DNA of 64,000 nt from Pandoraea pneumonica. Lineage in GTDB: Bacteria > Pseudomonadota > Gammaproteobacteria > Burkholderiales > Burkholderiaceae. The stretch is taken from the NCBI RefSeq assembly GCF_902459645.1, contig NZ_CABPSK010000001.1, positions 62,001-126,000 on the forward strand. Direction: 5' to 3'. Both the position numbers and the translations under genes were made by a program. The notes under the pieces were generated by a model. The model saw only the letters and a list, made by a program, of their open reading frames with translations. It did not search any database and was not told where the DNA came from. Positions 26,138-36,199 of the stretch are shown here, one piece after another (within the stretch, counting starts at the first letter, position 1; each line of letters starts with the position of its first letter).

Positions 26138-27868
26138 TTAGCCGTGGAAGTCCTCGCGGGCTTCGACCACTTCCTTCACCACGCCTTGCCGCACGAGGAA
26201 GTCGCCGAACTTCTCGCCAGCCTCGCGTTCCTTGGCATATCGCTGGAAGAGGGGCGTGAGCTCTGCCACGATCTGATCGTCGTTCACCGACTCTTTATAC
26301 AGCTTGTTGAGACGCTGGCCGTGGAAGCCCGCGCCCAGATACAAGTTGTACTTGCCCGTCGATTTACCCACCAGACCGATTTCCGCCAGATACGGGCGTG
26401 CGCAGCCGTTCGGGCAACCGGTCGTACGAATGGTGATCGGCTCGCCAGCGAGACCCGTGTCGTCGAGCACCTTCTCCAGACGCGTCACGAGTTCGGGCAA
26501 TGCGCGCTCGCTTTCTGCCAATGCCAGACCGCAGGTCGGGAAGCCCACGCAAGCCATCGAGTTGATGCGCAGCGCGCTTTGTTGCTTGCCGTCGAGCAGG
26601 CCAAATTCCTTCACCAGCGCTTCGATCTGCGGCTTGTTCGCGTCGCTCACGCGGCCGATGATCAGGTTCTGGTTGCCGGTAATGCGGATATCGCCGTCGT
26701 GCACCTTGGCAATCTCGCGCAGGCCGGTCATCAGGCGATAGTCGTCCCAGTCCTTCACGCGGCCATTCTGGATGAACAGCGTGAGGTGCCACAAATCGTC
26801 GGCACCCTTGAGCCAGCCGTACTGGTCGCCGTTGGTCGTGAACTTGAATTCGCGCACCGGCTCGAGATTCCAGCCCAGATAGCGGTTGAGCTCTTCCTTG
26901 AACCACTCCACGCCGCGATCGTCGATGGTGTACTTCAGGCGTGCATGCTTGCGGTTCGTGCGGTCGCCAAAGTCGCGCTGCACCAACAGCACTTTCTCGG
27001 CCACGTCCACGACGCGATCGGCCGGCGTGTAGCCGATGACGGACGCCGTGCGCGGATATGTGGCTGCGTCACCGTGGGTCATGCCCATGCCGCCGCCCAC
27101 CGTCACGTTGAAGCCTTCGAGCTCGCCGTCCTTATTCACGATGGCGATGAAGCCCAGATCGTTGGCGTAGATGTCGACATCGTTGTTCGGCGGAATCGCA
27201 ATCGCGATCTTGAACTTACGCGGCAGGTAGTGCTTGCCGTAAATGGGTTCGTGATCTTCCTTGCCCGCGCCCAGACGCTTGTCGCCCAGCCAGATTTCAC
27301 GGTACGAGGTGGTCTGCGGCAGCAGATGCTGGTCGATCTTCAGGCACCAGTCGAGCGCGGCCGCGTGGGCCGGGGAGAGGTGCGGGTTGTTCGACACCAG
27401 CGTGTTGCGGTTCACGTCGCCGCACGCGGCAATGCTCGTCATGGCCACTTCGTCGATGCCGCGAATGAGCGGGCGAAGCTGATGCTTGAGCACGTTGTGA
27501 TACTGCACGGTCTGGCGCGTGGTCAGGCGAATGGTGTTGCCGCCGTATTTTTGCGCGAGATCGTCGAGCTTGAGCCACTGCTCAGGCGTGCACACGCCGC
27601 CCGGCATGCGCAGCCGGATCATGAATTGATAGGCCGGTTCGAGTTTCTGCTTCTGACGCTCGGCGCGCAGGTCGCGATCGTCCTGCATGTACGAGCCGTG
27701 GAATTTCAGGAGCTGCGCATCTTTCTCGAAGATAGCGCCGGTGAGCGGGTCGGCCAACCCTTCGGCAATGGTACCGCGCAGGTAGTTGGTTACGTCCTTG
27801 AGCTTCTCGACGTCATTGCGCGCCGAAACCGGCACGTCGCTTCCTGCTTGAATAATGGTCTGCGTCAT
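26138..27868 (-). CDS. cysI: Sulfite reductase hemoprotein, beta subunit
   Basis: A 576-residue assimilatory sulfite reductase that reduces sulfite to sulfide with six electrons from CysJ. The siroheme/4Fe-4S ligands are visible: ACVGFPTCGLALAE (Cys near 439 and 445) and TTGCPNGCARPYLAEIG (Cys near 483 and 487). The substrate-site region TRQTVQYHN and VAMTSIAACGDVNRN also fit CysI; the repeated half-domains match the usual length (about 570). It lies 66 bases after cysJ on the same strand, so cysJ-cysI form an operon. A terminator lies just beyond the stop. Confidence 0.93.
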   Translation of the reverse strand: MTQTIIQAGSDVPVSARNDVEKLKDVTNYLRGTIAEGLADPLTGAIFEKDAQLLKFHGSYMQDDRDLRAERQKQKLEPAYQFMIRLRMPGGVCTPEQWLKLDDLAQKYGGNTIRLTTRQTVQYHNVLKHQLRPLIRGIDEVAMTSIAACGDVNRNTLVSNNPHLSPAHAAALDWCLKIDQHLLPQTTSYREIWLGDKRLGAGKEDHEPIYGKHYLPRKFKIAIAIPPNNDVDIYANDLGFIAIVNKDGELEGFNVTVGGGMGMTHGDAATYPRTASVIGYTPADRVVDVAEKVLLVQRDFGDRTNRKHARLKYTIDDRGVEWFKEELNRYLGWNLEPVREFKFTTNGDQYGWLKGADDLWHLTLFIQNGRVKDWDDYRLMTGLREIAKVHDGDIRITGNQNLIIGRVSDANKPQIEALVKEFGLLDGKQQSALRINSMACVGFPTCGLALAESERALPELVTRLEKVLDDTGLAGEPITIRTTGCPNGCARPYLAEIGLVGKSTGKYNLYLGAGFHGQRLNKLYKESVNDDQIVAELTPLFQRYAKEREAGEKFGDFLVRQGVVKEVVEAREDFHG

Positions 27869-27934
27869 GTGGGCTGCTAGTCTACTTGTCTTGTCTGTGG
27901 GGCACTGGCTACTGACATGTGGGCGGCGTGCCGC

Positions 27935-29767
27935 TCAATACACGTCGCGCTGATAGCGCTTTTCGCGTTGCAGCGTCTTCACGTATTCGGCGGCGGCATC
28001 CGCTGCCAGGCCGCCATGCTCGGCGACGATGTCGATGAGCGCGGTGTTCACGTCACGGGCCATCTGGTCGGCGTCGCCGCACACGTACAGGTGCGCGCCT
28101 TCTTGCAGCCACGAATAGAGCTCCTTGCCCTGTTCGCGCATGCGGTGCTGCACGTAGACCTTGTCTTCCGTGTCGCGCGAGAAGGCCAGATCGATCTTGC
28201 TGAGTGCGCCGTCTTTCATATAACGCTGCCATTCGCGTTGATACAGGAAGTCGGTGCGGAAGTTGCGATCGCCGAAGAACAACCAGTTCTTGCCCGGTGC
28301 GTCGAGCGCCTGACGCTCTTCCACAAACGCGCGGAACGGGGCGATGCCAGTGCCCGGGCCGATCATGATGACCGGGGCGTTGGTATCGCTCGGCAGCTTG
28401 AAGTTGCGGTTCGCTTCGATGTAGACCGGCACCGTCTCGCCTTCGCGGGCGATGTCGGCCAGGTACGTCGATGCCACGCCACGGCGCGCACGGCCATGGC
28501 TGTCGTAACGCACGGCACCCACGGTGATGTGCACGGCTTCCGGATTGGCGGCGAGGCTCGAAGCAATCGAGTACAGACGCGGTTGCAGCGTACGCAGCGT
28601 GCCGACGAATTCGGCTGCCTTCACCTTGCGGGCCGGGAACTGGCGCACCACGTCGAGCACGTCGCGGCCATACAAATAGTCGCGCAGGGCCGTTTCGTTA
28701 CCCACGGCGAGCAGCGCCTTGAGTTCGGTCGACTCGGCCAGTGCCGCGTACTTCTCGAGGAAAGCGCGCGAGAGCGTGGTGATGTCGTAGGCGCGCAGGA
28801 AGGCGTCGCGCAGCGTGAGCGTGCTGTCTTGCGTGGTGGTGGTCGCTTGCGGGTCGAGGGCGAGCGTGTCAATCAGGTCGTCGACCAGCTTGTCGTCGTT
28901 CTTCACGACTACGCCCAGCGCGTCGCCCGGTTCGTAGGTCAGGCCCGAGCCTTCGAGCGAGAGTTCGACGTGATGCACTTCCTTCGACGAGCCACGGCCC
29001 GAGAGCTTGATGTTCTCGAGCACCGTCGCTTCGAACGGATGCTTGCGGCTGTATTGGCTGGCGGTAGCCGCCGGAGCCACGCCACTGGCGAGGGCAGCGA
29101 GGCTGAAACCGTCGTTGCCCGCAGCGCTGCCTGCGCCAGCGGCCACCGGAGCGGCCACGCGCTTGAGCGCTTCGACAGATTCTTCAATCCAGCGCTCGGC
29201 GGGGGCGTCGTAGTCGACATCGCTGTCGACACGGTTCACCAGACGCTCGGCACCCAGCGCGGCGAGGCGGGCGTCGAAGTCTTTACCGGCTTGGCAGAAC
29301 TTCTCGTAGCTCGAATCGCCCAGACCCAGCACGGCAAAGCGCGTGCCTTGGAGCTTGGGGGCTTTCTCGCCGTGCAGGAATTCGTAGAAATCGCGGGCGT
29401 CGTCGGGCGGTTCGCCCTCGCCCTGCGTGGAGACAGCCACGAGCAGCAGCTTGTCGTTCTTCAGGCGCGACGCTTTATAGTCACCCATTGCGAACAGGTC
29501 GACCTTGAAGCCAGCGGCGACGGCGCGTGCCTTCGCATGCTCGGCCACTTCCTGCGCGTGGCCCGTCTGGGAACCGTACAGAATGGTCAGTTGCGGGGCG
29601 GCGGCGCTGGCAGCAGCGGCCGGGGCCTGAGCGCCGGATTGCTTGACCGAGTGGTTGATGCCCGCGAGAAAGCCGCGCACCCACGCGAGCTGTTCGGTGG
29701 AAAGGCCTTGGACCAGTTGGCTGAGCAACTGGGCCTGCTGGGCGGTGAGAGGCGTCGTCTCTTGCAT
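27935..29767 (-). CDS. cysJ: Sulfite reductase flavoprotein, alpha subunit
   Basis: A 610-residue NADPH-dependent flavoprotein that feeds electrons to CysI. It has an N-terminal flavodoxin domain binding FMN (LTILYGSQTGHAQEVAEHAK; AVSTQGEGEPPDDARDF; FAVLGLGDSSYEKFC), then a connecting/FAD domain (PRLYSIASSL) and a C-terminal NADPH domain (APVIMIGPGTGIAPFRAFVEE; LYVCGDADQMARDV). The C-terminal KRYQRDVY matches CysJ. The ATG at 29767 begins the family N-terminus (ETTPLTAQQAQLL). The frame stays open to 29878, but those codons encode an atypical extension. Confidence 0.93.
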   Translation of the reverse strand: MQETTPLTAQQAQLLSQLVQGLSTEQLAWVRGFLAGINHSVKQSGAQAPAAAASAAAPQLTILYGSQTGHAQEVAEHAKARAVAAGFKVDLFAMGDYKASRLKNDKLLLVAVSTQGEGEPPDDARDFYEFLHGEKAPKLQGTRFAVLGLGDSSYEKFCQAGKDFDARLAALGAERLVNRVDSDVDYDAPAERWIEESVEALKRVAAPVAAGAGSAAGNDGFSLAALASGVAPAATASQYSRKHPFEATVLENIKLSGRGSSKEVHHVELSLEGSGLTYEPGDALGVVVKNDDKLVDDLIDTLALDPQATTTTQDSTLTLRDAFLRAYDITTLSRAFLEKYAALAESTELKALLAVGNETALRDYLYGRDVLDVVRQFPARKVKAAEFVGTLRTLQPRLYSIASSLAANPEAVHITVGAVRYDSHGRARRGVASTYLADIAREGETVPVYIEANRNFKLPSDTNAPVIMIGPGTGIAPFRAFVEERQALDAPGKNWLFFGDRNFRTDFLYQREWQRYMKDGALSKIDLAFSRDTEDKVYVQHRMREQGKELYSWLQEGAHLYVCGDADQMARDVNTALIDIVAEHGGLAADAAAEYVKTLQREKRYQRDVY

Positions 29768-30321
29768 ATCGTTGTTGGCTCCAGGGGCCGGACCAGCGCG
29801 GAAGCCCGGGCGGGTCTGACCCGTCAAGCCACCCCCAAGATGGACCGGCAAGGGGATAGTCGACACGATATCGGTCACTGATTAGAAATTAAAATAATAA
29901 AATTTAATTTCTATATATCCAATTTCCATATGAGCATAAAGCGCAAGCCGTTTCCCAAGGAACCGTGGCGTCACCGTCCTATGCGTGATGACGGCATGTT
30001 GACGACGCATTCGAGGGGAGGTGCCGCCATATCGGGGTCGGATAGCGGCAGTCAGTCGCGGGACGTGGACGCGTCAAACGGCCGTTTGCGGCGCTGACGG
30101 GGGTGCCCGGATGCGTAATGTGCGGTAACGCCGGTCAGCCCCGTGTGACGGCTTTCCAGCCCGATGACTGCGGGGAAAACGTGCTATGCTCCTCGCCGTG
30201 ATTGATCAGGTCCTTCCAAGCACCACTTGATTCACGCAATCCGCTATCCGGTCAGGCCGTGTCGCGGAAGGTTTCGTAACCCGCTATTTCTCGAGATACT
30301 CGTAGAAAAGGTGAGCGCAAA
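29768..30321. other. Intergenic region between divergent cysJ and sucA
   Basis: These 554 bases hold the promoters of cysJI (minus) and of the 2-oxoglutarate dehydrogenase operon (plus). An AT-rich segment at 29881-29930 stands out against the GC-rich surroundings and holds an inverted repeat (29884-29912). A 55-codon open frame at 29930-30097 has no ribosome site and is not called. Confidence 0.55.
29884..29912. promoter_or_regulatory. AT-rich inverted repeat upstream of cysJ
   Basis: AGAAATTAAA (29884-29893) and TTTAATTTCT (29903-29912) form a perfect 10-bp inverted repeat with a 9-base AT-only spacer. It is about 117 bases upstream of the cysJ start. CysB-type LysR regulators bind AT-rich sites upstream of cys operons, so this is a candidate activator site; the assignment is inference. 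Confidence 0.5.
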
Positions 30322-33183
30322 ATGAGTTTGATGGAACAATTCCAAGCGAACTCGTATCTCTTCGGCGGCAATGCCCCCTACGTCGAAGAACTGTACGAGT
30401 CGTATCTTGATAATCCGGCTTCTGTGCCGGACAACTGGCGCCAGTATTTCGACGCGCTGCAAAACGTTCCCGCTGTTGATGGTTCCAACGCCAACGACGT
30501 GGCTCATGCCCCGATCGTGGAGTCGTTCGCCCAGCGCGCGAAGGCCAATGCCTTCCTGCCGCGTGCCGGCGCTACCGACATGGCTGTGGCCCGCAAGCAG
30601 GTTCACGTGCAGTCGCTCGTTGCCGCTTACCGCTTCCTGGGTGCCCGCTGGGCCAACCTCGATCCGCTTAAGCGTCAGGAACGTCCGGCCATTCCGGAAC
30701 TGGAACCGGCCTTCTACGACCTGACCGAAGCCGACATGGATAGCGTGTACTCGGCAGAGAACACGTACTTCGGTTTTGAACAAGCCAGCCTGCGCGACAT
30801 CCTCAAATCGCTGCGCGACACGTACTGCGGCTCGATCGGCGCCGAGTACATGTACATCAGCGATCCGGTGCAAAAGCGCTGGTGGCAAGAGCGTCTGGAG
30901 AAGGTGCGTGCAACGCCCAACTTCACCGCTGAAAAGAAAAAGCACATTCTGGAACGCCTGACGGCCGCCGAAGGCCTCGAGCGTTACCTGCATACCAAGT
31001 TCGTCGGCCAGAAGCGCTTCTCGCTCGAAGGCGGCGAATCGTTCATCGTGGCGATGGACGAACTGGTTCACCACGCCGGTGCTAAGGGCGTGCAAGAAAT
31101 CGTGATCGGCATGGCCCACCGCGGCCGTCTGAACGTGCTGGTCAACACCCTCGGCAAGATGCCGTCGGACCTGTTCGCCGAATTCGAAGGCAAGCACGTC
31201 GACGACCTGCCGGCTGGTGACGTGAAGTACCACAAGGGTTTCTCGAGCGACGTCTCGACGAGCGGTGGCCCGGTCCACCTGTCGCTGGCGTTCAACCCGT
31301 CGCACCTGGAAATCGTGAACCCGGTGGTCGAAGGTTCGGCCAAGGCCCGTATGGACCGCCGCGGCGAAGCTGACGCTGCCAGCGTGCTGCCGGTGCAAGT
31401 TCACGGCGACGCGGCCTTCGCAGGTCAGGGCGTCGTGATGGAAACGCTGAACCTCGCCCAAACGCGCGGTTACGGCACGCACGGCACGGTGCACATCGTC
31501 ATCAACAACCAGATCGGCTTCACGACGTCGGACCCGCGCGATGCACGCTCGACGACGTACTGCTCGGACGTGGTCAAGATGATCGAAGCGCCGGTGCTGC
31601 ACGTGAACGGCGACGATCCGGAAGCGGTCGTGCTGGCCATGCAACTGGCCCTCGAATTCCGTCAGGAATTCAAGAAGGACGCCGTGGTCGACATCGTTTG
31701 CTACCGCAAGCTGGGTCACAACGAGCAAGACACCCCGGCTGTTACGCAGCCGCTGATGTACAAGAAGATTGCCCAACACCCGGGCACGCGCGCTTTGTAC
31801 GTCGAGAAGCTGGTCACGCAAGGCGTGATCACGGCCGAAGAAGGTAACGGCTTTGTTGCTGCTTACCGCAAGGCCATGGACGACGGTCATCACACCATCG
31901 ATCCGGTGCTCTCGAACTACAAGAGCAAGTACGCAGTGGACTGGGTCCCGTTCCTGAACAAGGCGTGGACCGACAAGGCCGATACGGCCGTGCCGCTGGC
32001 CGAACTCAAGCGTCTGGCTGAGCGCATCACCACGATTCCGGCAAACTTCAAGGTTCACCCGCTCGTCGAGAAGGTCATCAACGACCGTCGCAAGATGGGT
32101 CTGGGCGAGCAGCCGCTCGACTGGGGTATGGGCGAACACCTGGCTTTCGCATCGCTGGTCTCGTCGGGCTTCGCAGTGCGCCTGACCGGTCAAGATTCGG
32201 GCCGTGGCACGTTCACGCACCGCCACTCGGTGCTGCACGATCAAAACCGCGAACGTTGGAACGACGGTACGTACGTGCCGCTGCAACACGTGGCCGAAGG
32301 TCAAGCCAACTTCACGGTGATCGACTCGGTGCTGTCTGAAGAAGCCGTGCTCGGCTTCGAATACGGCTACTCGACGGCTGAGCCGAACACGATGGTGCTG
32401 TGGGAAGGCCAGTTCGGCGACTTCGCCAACGGCGCTCAAGTCGTGATCGACCAGTTCATCTCGAGCGGTGAAGTGAAGTGGGGCCGCGTGTCGGGCCTGA
32501 CGATGCTGCTGCCGCACGGCTACGAAGGCCAAGGTCCGGAGCACTCGTCGGCACGTATCGAACGCTATCTGCAACTGTGCGCCGATACGAACATGCAAGT
32601 GGTCCAGCCGACCACGCCGGCTCAGATCTTCCACCTGCTGCGTCGTCAGATGATCCGCCAGCTGCGCAAGCCGCTGATCGTGTTCACGCCGAAGTCGCTG
32701 CTGCGCCACAAGGAAGCTGTGAGCGACCTGTCGGAACTCGCCAAGGGCGGCTTCCAGACGGTGATCGGCGAAACCGATGCATCGATCGACGCGAAGAAGG
32801 TCAAGCGCGTGGTCGCCTGCTCGGGCCGCCTGTACTACGACCTGATTGCTCGCCGTCGCGAAGACAAGTCGACCGACACCGCGATCGTCCGTGTGGAACA
32901 GCTCTACCCGTTCCCGCACAAGGCGTTCGAGAACGAGCTGAAGAAGTACGAAAACCTCGCCGAAGTGGTGTGGGCCCAGGACGAGCCGCAAAACCAGGGT
33001 CCGTGGTTCTACATCGAACACCACCTGCTCGAAGCCATGAGCGCCGGTCAAAAGCTGGCTTACGCCGGCCGTCCGGCCTCGGCCTCGCCTGCGGTGGGCT
33101 ACTACGCCAAGCACTACGAACAGCTCAAGCAGCTGCTCGACACGGCTTTCGGTCGCCTCAAGGGCGCGACCGTGGTGCAGTAA
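30322..33183 (+). CDS. sucA: 2-oxoglutarate dehydrogenase, E1 component
   Basis: A 953-residue thiamine-diphosphate enzyme of the TCA cycle that decarboxylates 2-oxoglutarate and passes the succinyl group to OdhB. The N-terminus (YLFGGNAPYVEELYESYLDN) is the E1o signature. The TPP/active-site region includes GMAHRGRLNVLVNTLGK near residue 266 and LSLAFNPSHLEIVNPVVEG. The C-terminal transketolase region reads GQDSGRGTFTHRHSVL and VVWAQDEPQNQGPW. The size matches the family (930-955). It is the first gene of sucA-odhB-lpdA. Strong codon bias fits high expression. Also called odhA. Confidence 0.97.
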   Translation: MSLMEQFQANSYLFGGNAPYVEELYESYLDNPASVPDNWRQYFDALQNVPAVDGSNANDVAHAPIVESFAQRAKANAFLPRAGATDMAVARKQVHVQSLVAAYRFLGARWANLDPLKRQERPAIPELEPAFYDLTEADMDSVYSAENTYFGFEQASLRDILKSLRDTYCGSIGAEYMYISDPVQKRWWQERLEKVRATPNFTAEKKKHILERLTAAEGLERYLHTKFVGQKRFSLEGGESFIVAMDELVHHAGAKGVQEIVIGMAHRGRLNVLVNTLGKMPSDLFAEFEGKHVDDLPAGDVKYHKGFSSDVSTSGGPVHLSLAFNPSHLEIVNPVVEGSAKARMDRRGEADAASVLPVQVHGDAAFAGQGVVMETLNLAQTRGYGTHGTVHIVINNQIGFTTSDPRDARSTTYCSDVVKMIEAPVLHVNGDDPEAVVLAMQLALEFRQEFKKDAVVDIVCYRKLGHNEQDTPAVTQPLMYKKIAQHPGTRALYVEKLVTQGVITAEEGNGFVAAYRKAMDDGHHTIDPVLSNYKSKYAVDWVPFLNKAWTDKADTAVPLAELKRLAERITTIPANFKVHPLVEKVINDRRKMGLGEQPLDWGMGEHLAFASLVSSGFAVRLTGQDSGRGTFTHRHSVLHDQNRERWNDGTYVPLQHVAEGQANFTVIDSVLSEEAVLGFEYGYSTAEPNTMVLWEGQFGDFANGAQVVIDQFISSGEVKWGRVSGLTMLLPHGYEGQGPEHSSARIERYLQLCADTNMQVVQPTTPAQIFHLLRRQMIRQLRKPLIVFTPKSLLRHKEAVSDLSELAKGGFQTVIGETDASIDAKKVKRVVACSGRLYYDLIARRREDKSTDTAIVRVEQLYPFPHKAFENELKKYENLAEVVWAQDEPQNQGPWFYIEHHLLEAMSAGQKLAYAGRPASASPAVGYYAKHYEQLKQLLDTAFGRLKGATVVQ

Positions 33184-33197
33184 CCGGTTAGGTCTTA

Positions 33198-33229
33198 CAG
33201 CGGTCGTCCTCCCCCAGGGACGGCCGCTG
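33198..33229 (+). other. Intercistronic hairpin between sucA and odhB
   Basis: A 12-bp stem with one G-U pair (33198-33209 with 33218-33229) and an 8-base loop. There is no T-tract, so it is more likely a stability or processing element than a terminator. It may set the relative amounts of E1 and E2. Confidence 0.55.
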
Positions 33230-33272
33230 CCGTATTTCCGAATTGAACGTTTATCGAATCCAGGATCCAGAA

Positions 33273-34538
33273 ATGGCCATTGTTGAAGTCAAAGTCCCCC
33301 AGTTTTCCGAGTCGGTTTCCGAAGGCACGCTGCTCGACTGGAAGAAGAAAGTCGGCGAAGCATTCGCTCAAGACGAAACCATCATTGAAGTCGAGACCGA
33401 CAAGGTCGTGCTCGAAGTGCCGGCCCCCGCTGCTGGCGTGCTCATCGAAGTCAGCGCCAACGCTGGCGACACGGTGACGTCGGAACAAATCATCGCCAAG
33501 ATCGACACCGAAGCTAAGGCAGGCACCGCTGCACCGGTCGCCGCCAAGCCGGCAGAAGCCGCACCGGCCGCTGCCGCTGCTCCGGCTGCCGCTGCTGCTA
33601 CCGGTGGCGCATCGGGTGGCATCGCCAGCCCGGCCGCCGCTAAGGTGCTGGCCGAGAAGAACCTGTCGGCGACCGACGTCGCTGGCTCGGGCCGCGACGG
33701 CCGCGTGACCAAGGGCGACGCCCTGGCCGCTGGCGCCGCTAAGCCGGCTGCTGCCGCGTCGTCGATTCCGGCACCGGCGCAACGCGCCGCGCTGCCGTCG
33801 GTTGCAGCCGCCGTTGGCCGCGACACGTCGCTCGAAGGCCGTCCGGAACAGCGCGTGCCGATGTCGCGTCTGCGCGCCCGTATTGCCGAGCGCCTGCTGC
33901 AATCGCAACAGACCAACGCCATTCTGACCACGTTCAACGAAGTGGACATGAAGCCGGTGATGGACCTGCGCAACAAGTACAAGGACAAGTTCGAGAAGGA
34001 ACACGGCGTGAAGCTGGGTTTCATGTCGTTCTTCGTCAAGGCTGCTGTGCACGCGCTCAAGAAGTACCCGGCCGTGAATGCCTCGATCGACGGTAACGAC
34101 ATCGTCTACCACGGCTACTTCGACATCGGTATCGCTGTCGGCTCGCCGCGTGGTCTGGTGGTGCCGATTCTGCGCAATGCCGACCAGATGAGCCTGGCCG
34201 ACATCGAGAAGAAGATCGCCGAGTACGGTAAGAAGGCTGCCGACGGCAAGCTGTCGATCGAAGAAATGACCGGCGGTACGTTCTCGATCTCGAACGGCGG
34301 TGTGTTCGGCTCGATGCTGTCGACCCCGATTATCAACCCGCCGCAGTCGGCCATTCTGGGCGTGCACGCCACGAAGGAACGCGCTGTCGTGGTCAACGGC
34401 GAGATCGTCATCCGTCCGATGAACTATCTGGCCATGAGCTACGACCACCGCATCATCGACGGCCGCGAAGCCGTGCTGAGCCTCGTCGCCATGAAGGAAG
34501 CGCTGGAAGATCCGGCGCGCCTGCTGCTCGACCTGTAA
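33273..34538 (+). CDS. odhB: Dihydrolipoyllysine succinyltransferase, E2 of 2-oxoglutarate dehydrogenase
   Basis: A 421-residue E2 protein (SucB/OdhB) forming the core of the complex. It has an N-terminal lipoyl domain with the lipoylated Lys in [13 protein letters not shown], an Ala/Pro-rich linker, a peripheral subunit-binding domain ([19 protein letters not shown]) and a second Ala-rich linker. The catalytic domain ends in [13 protein letters not shown] with the active-site His. There is one lipoyl domain, as usual for E2o. The ATG at 33273 is 90 bases after sucA; an in-frame ATG at 33243 would add ten residues before the lipoyl domain. Confidence 0.96.
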   Translation: MAIVEVKVPQFSESVSEGTLLDWKKKVGEAFAQDETIIEVETDKVVLEVPAPAAGVLIEVSANAGDTVTSEQIIAKIDTEAKAGTAAPVAAKPAEAAPAAAAAPAAAAATGGASGGIASPAAAKVLAEKNLSATDVAGSGRDGRVTKGDALAAGAAKPAAAASSIPAPAQRAALPSVAAAVGRDTSLEGRPEQRVPMSRLRARIAERLLQSQQTNAILTTFNEVDMKPVMDLRNKYKDKFEKEHGVKLGFMSFFVKAAVHALKKYPAVNASIDGNDIVYHGYFDIGIAVGSPRGLVVPILRNADQMSLADIEKKIAEYGKKAADGKLSIEEMTGGTFSISNGGVFGSMLSTPIINPPQSAILGVHATKERAVVVNGEIVIRPMNYLAMSYDHRIIDGREAVLSLVAMKEALEDPARLLLDL

Positions 34539-34553
34539 GCGTTAGCGCGCACT

Positions 34554-34605
34554 GCGCGGTGTTTGCCCGGCGACGCACGACGTGCGTTAGGCCGGCGCAC
34601 CGCGC
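34554..34605 (+). other. Long stem-loop between odhB and lpdA
   Basis: An outer stem GCGCGGTG (34554-34561) / CACCGCGC (34598-34605), a middle GCC-rich pairing and an inner stem ACGCAC / GTGCGT (34573-34578 / 34582-34587) nest into one 52-base structure. It has no T-tract. It fills most of the 100-base gap in the operon and may tune lpdA expression or protect the sucA-odhB mRNA. Confidence 0.6.
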
Positions 34606-34638
34606 CTCCCCCTGCCGTCAACCTCACTGAGTCTCAAA

Positions 34639-36069
34639 ATGGCAAACAAAGAATTTGATGTCGTCGTTATCGGCGCCGGCCCCGGCGGTTACATCGCCGC
34701 GATCCGCGCTGCCCAACTCGGTTTCTCGGTCGCTTGCGTCGAGAAGTGGACCAACCCGGCCGGCAAGATGGTGCTGGGCGGTACGTGCCTGAACGTGGGC
34801 TGCATTCCGTCGAAGGCACTGCTCGCCTCGTCGGAAGAGTTCGAAAAGGTCGGTCATCACCTGGCCGACCATGGCATTACCACGTCGGATGTGAAGATCG
34901 ACATCGCCAAGATGCTCACGCGCAAGCAAGGCATCGTCGACAAGATGACGGGCGGTATCGAGTATCTGTTCAAGAAGAACAAGATCACGTGGCTCAAGGG
35001 TCACGGCAAGATCATCGCCAAGAACGACGCTGGCTATCAGATCGACGTGACGGGCGAGGCCAGCGAATCGGTCAACGCCAAGAACATCATCATCGCCACG
35101 GGTTCGAAGGCCCGTCACCTGCCGGGCATGCCGGTCGACAACAAGCTCATCTCGGATAACGAAGGTGCGCTCTCGTTCGACACCGTGCCGAAGAAGCTGG
35201 GCGTGATCGGCGCTGGCGTGATCGGTCTGGAACTGGGTTCGGTGTGGCGTCGTCTGGGTGCGGAAGTGACCGTGCTCGAAGCCATGCCGGAATTCCTGGC
35301 TGCCGCCGACGCAGGCGTGGCCAAGGAAGCCGCCAAGCAGTTCAAGAAGCAAGGTCTGGACATCAACGTCGGCGTGAAGGTCGGCGAAGTGAAGACCGGC
35401 AAGGACAACGTCACGGTCAACTACACCGACAAGGACGGCAACGCCCACGAGTTGGTCGTCGATCGTCTGATCGTGTCGGTGGGCCGCGTGCCGAACACCG
35501 ACGATCTGGGTCTGGGCAACATCGGTCTGGCGACCGACGAGCGCGGCTTCATTCCGGTGGACGACCACTGCGCCACCAAGCTGCCGAACGTGTACGCGAT
35601 CGGTGACGTGGTGCGTGGCCCGATGCTCGCACACAAGGCCGAAGACGAAGGCGTGCTGGTGGCCGAAGTCATCGCGGGCCAAAAGCCGCATATCGACTAC
35701 AACTGCATTCCGTGGGTGATTTACACCTCGCCGGAAATCGCATGGGTCGGTAAGACCGAGCAGCAACTGAAGGCCGAAGGCCGTGAGTTCAAGCCGGGGC
35801 AGTTCCCGTTCGCCGCCAACGGCCGCGCACTGGGTATGGGCTCGTCGGACGGTTTCGTGAAGGTGCTGGCCGATGCCAAGACCGACGAAATCCTCGGCGT
35901 GCACGTGATTGGCCTGAACGCTTCGGATCTGATCGCCGAAGCCGTGGTGGCGATGGAGTTCAAGGCCGCGTCGGAAGACATCGGCCGTATCTGCCATCCG
36001 CACCCGTCGCTGTCCGAAGTGATGCGCGAAGCCGCCCTCGACGTCGAGAAGCGCGCGCTGAACAAGTAA
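34639..36069 (+). CDS. lpdA: Dihydrolipoyl dehydrogenase (E3)
   Basis: A 476-residue flavoprotein that reoxidises dihydrolipoamide on OdhB with NAD+. The FAD motif [19 protein letters not shown] is at the N-terminus. The redox-active disulfide lies in [15 protein letters not shown], and the NAD fold in [19 protein letters not shown]. The C-terminal active-site His is in [16 protein letters not shown]. It is the third gene of the operon, with a terminator right after it, so it is probably dedicated to 2-oxoglutarate dehydrogenase but may also serve other complexes. Confidence 0.96.
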   Translation: MANKEFDVVVIGAGPGGYIAAIRAAQLGFSVACVEKWTNPAGKMVLGGTCLNVGCIPSKALLASSEEFEKVGHHLADHGITTSDVKIDIAKMLTRKQGIVDKMTGGIEYLFKKNKITWLKGHGKIIAKNDAGYQIDVTGEASESVNAKNIIIATGSKARHLPGMPVDNKLISDNEGALSFDTVPKKLGVIGAGVIGLELGSVWRRLGAEVTVLEAMPEFLAAADAGVAKEAAKQFKKQGLDINVGVKVGEVKTGKDNVTVNYTDKDGNAHELVVDRLIVSVGRVPNTDDLGLGNIGLATDERGFIPVDDHCATKLPNVYAIGDVVRGPMLAHKAEDEGVLVAEVIAGQKPHIDYNCIPWVIYTSPEIAWVGKTEQQLKAEGREFKPGQFPFAANGRALGMGSSDGFVKVLADAKTDEILGVHVIGLNASDLIAEAVVAMEFKAASEDIGRICHPHPSLSEVMREAALDVEKRALNK

Positions 36070-36092
36070 GCGAGTTGCACTAAGTTGTGAGA

Positions 36093-36123
36093 ACAAAGGC
36101 GAGGTAACTCGCCTTTGTTTTTT
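36093..36123 (+). terminator. Terminator of the sucA-odhB-lpdA operon
   Basis: An 11-to-12-bp stem, ACAAAGGCGAG with CTCGCCTTTGT, has a GTAA loop and a T6 run, starting 24 bases after the lpdA stop. It separates lpdA from zapE. Confidence 0.85.
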
Positions 36124-36199
36124 CCCGAATCCCGATCCACGTGGCGCTTGCTGCCCCGCTTTCTGCCCCGCTTTCTGCCCGCCTCCCGGCGCTGTACGC

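Noticed and set aside
26111-29881. Long plus-strand frames opposite cysI and cysJ
   Set aside because: Antisense shadows of genes with full catalytic motifs on the minus strand.
29930-30097. A 55-codon ORF between cysJ and sucA
   Set aside because: No ribosome site, no hydrophobic or conserved pattern, and it begins in the AT-rich regulatory island.
30244-33114. A 956-codon open frame on the minus strand opposite sucA
   Set aside because: It is the mirror of sucA in GC-rich DNA: composition dominated by His, Arg and Val with no family motif, while the plus strand encodes a complete E1o.
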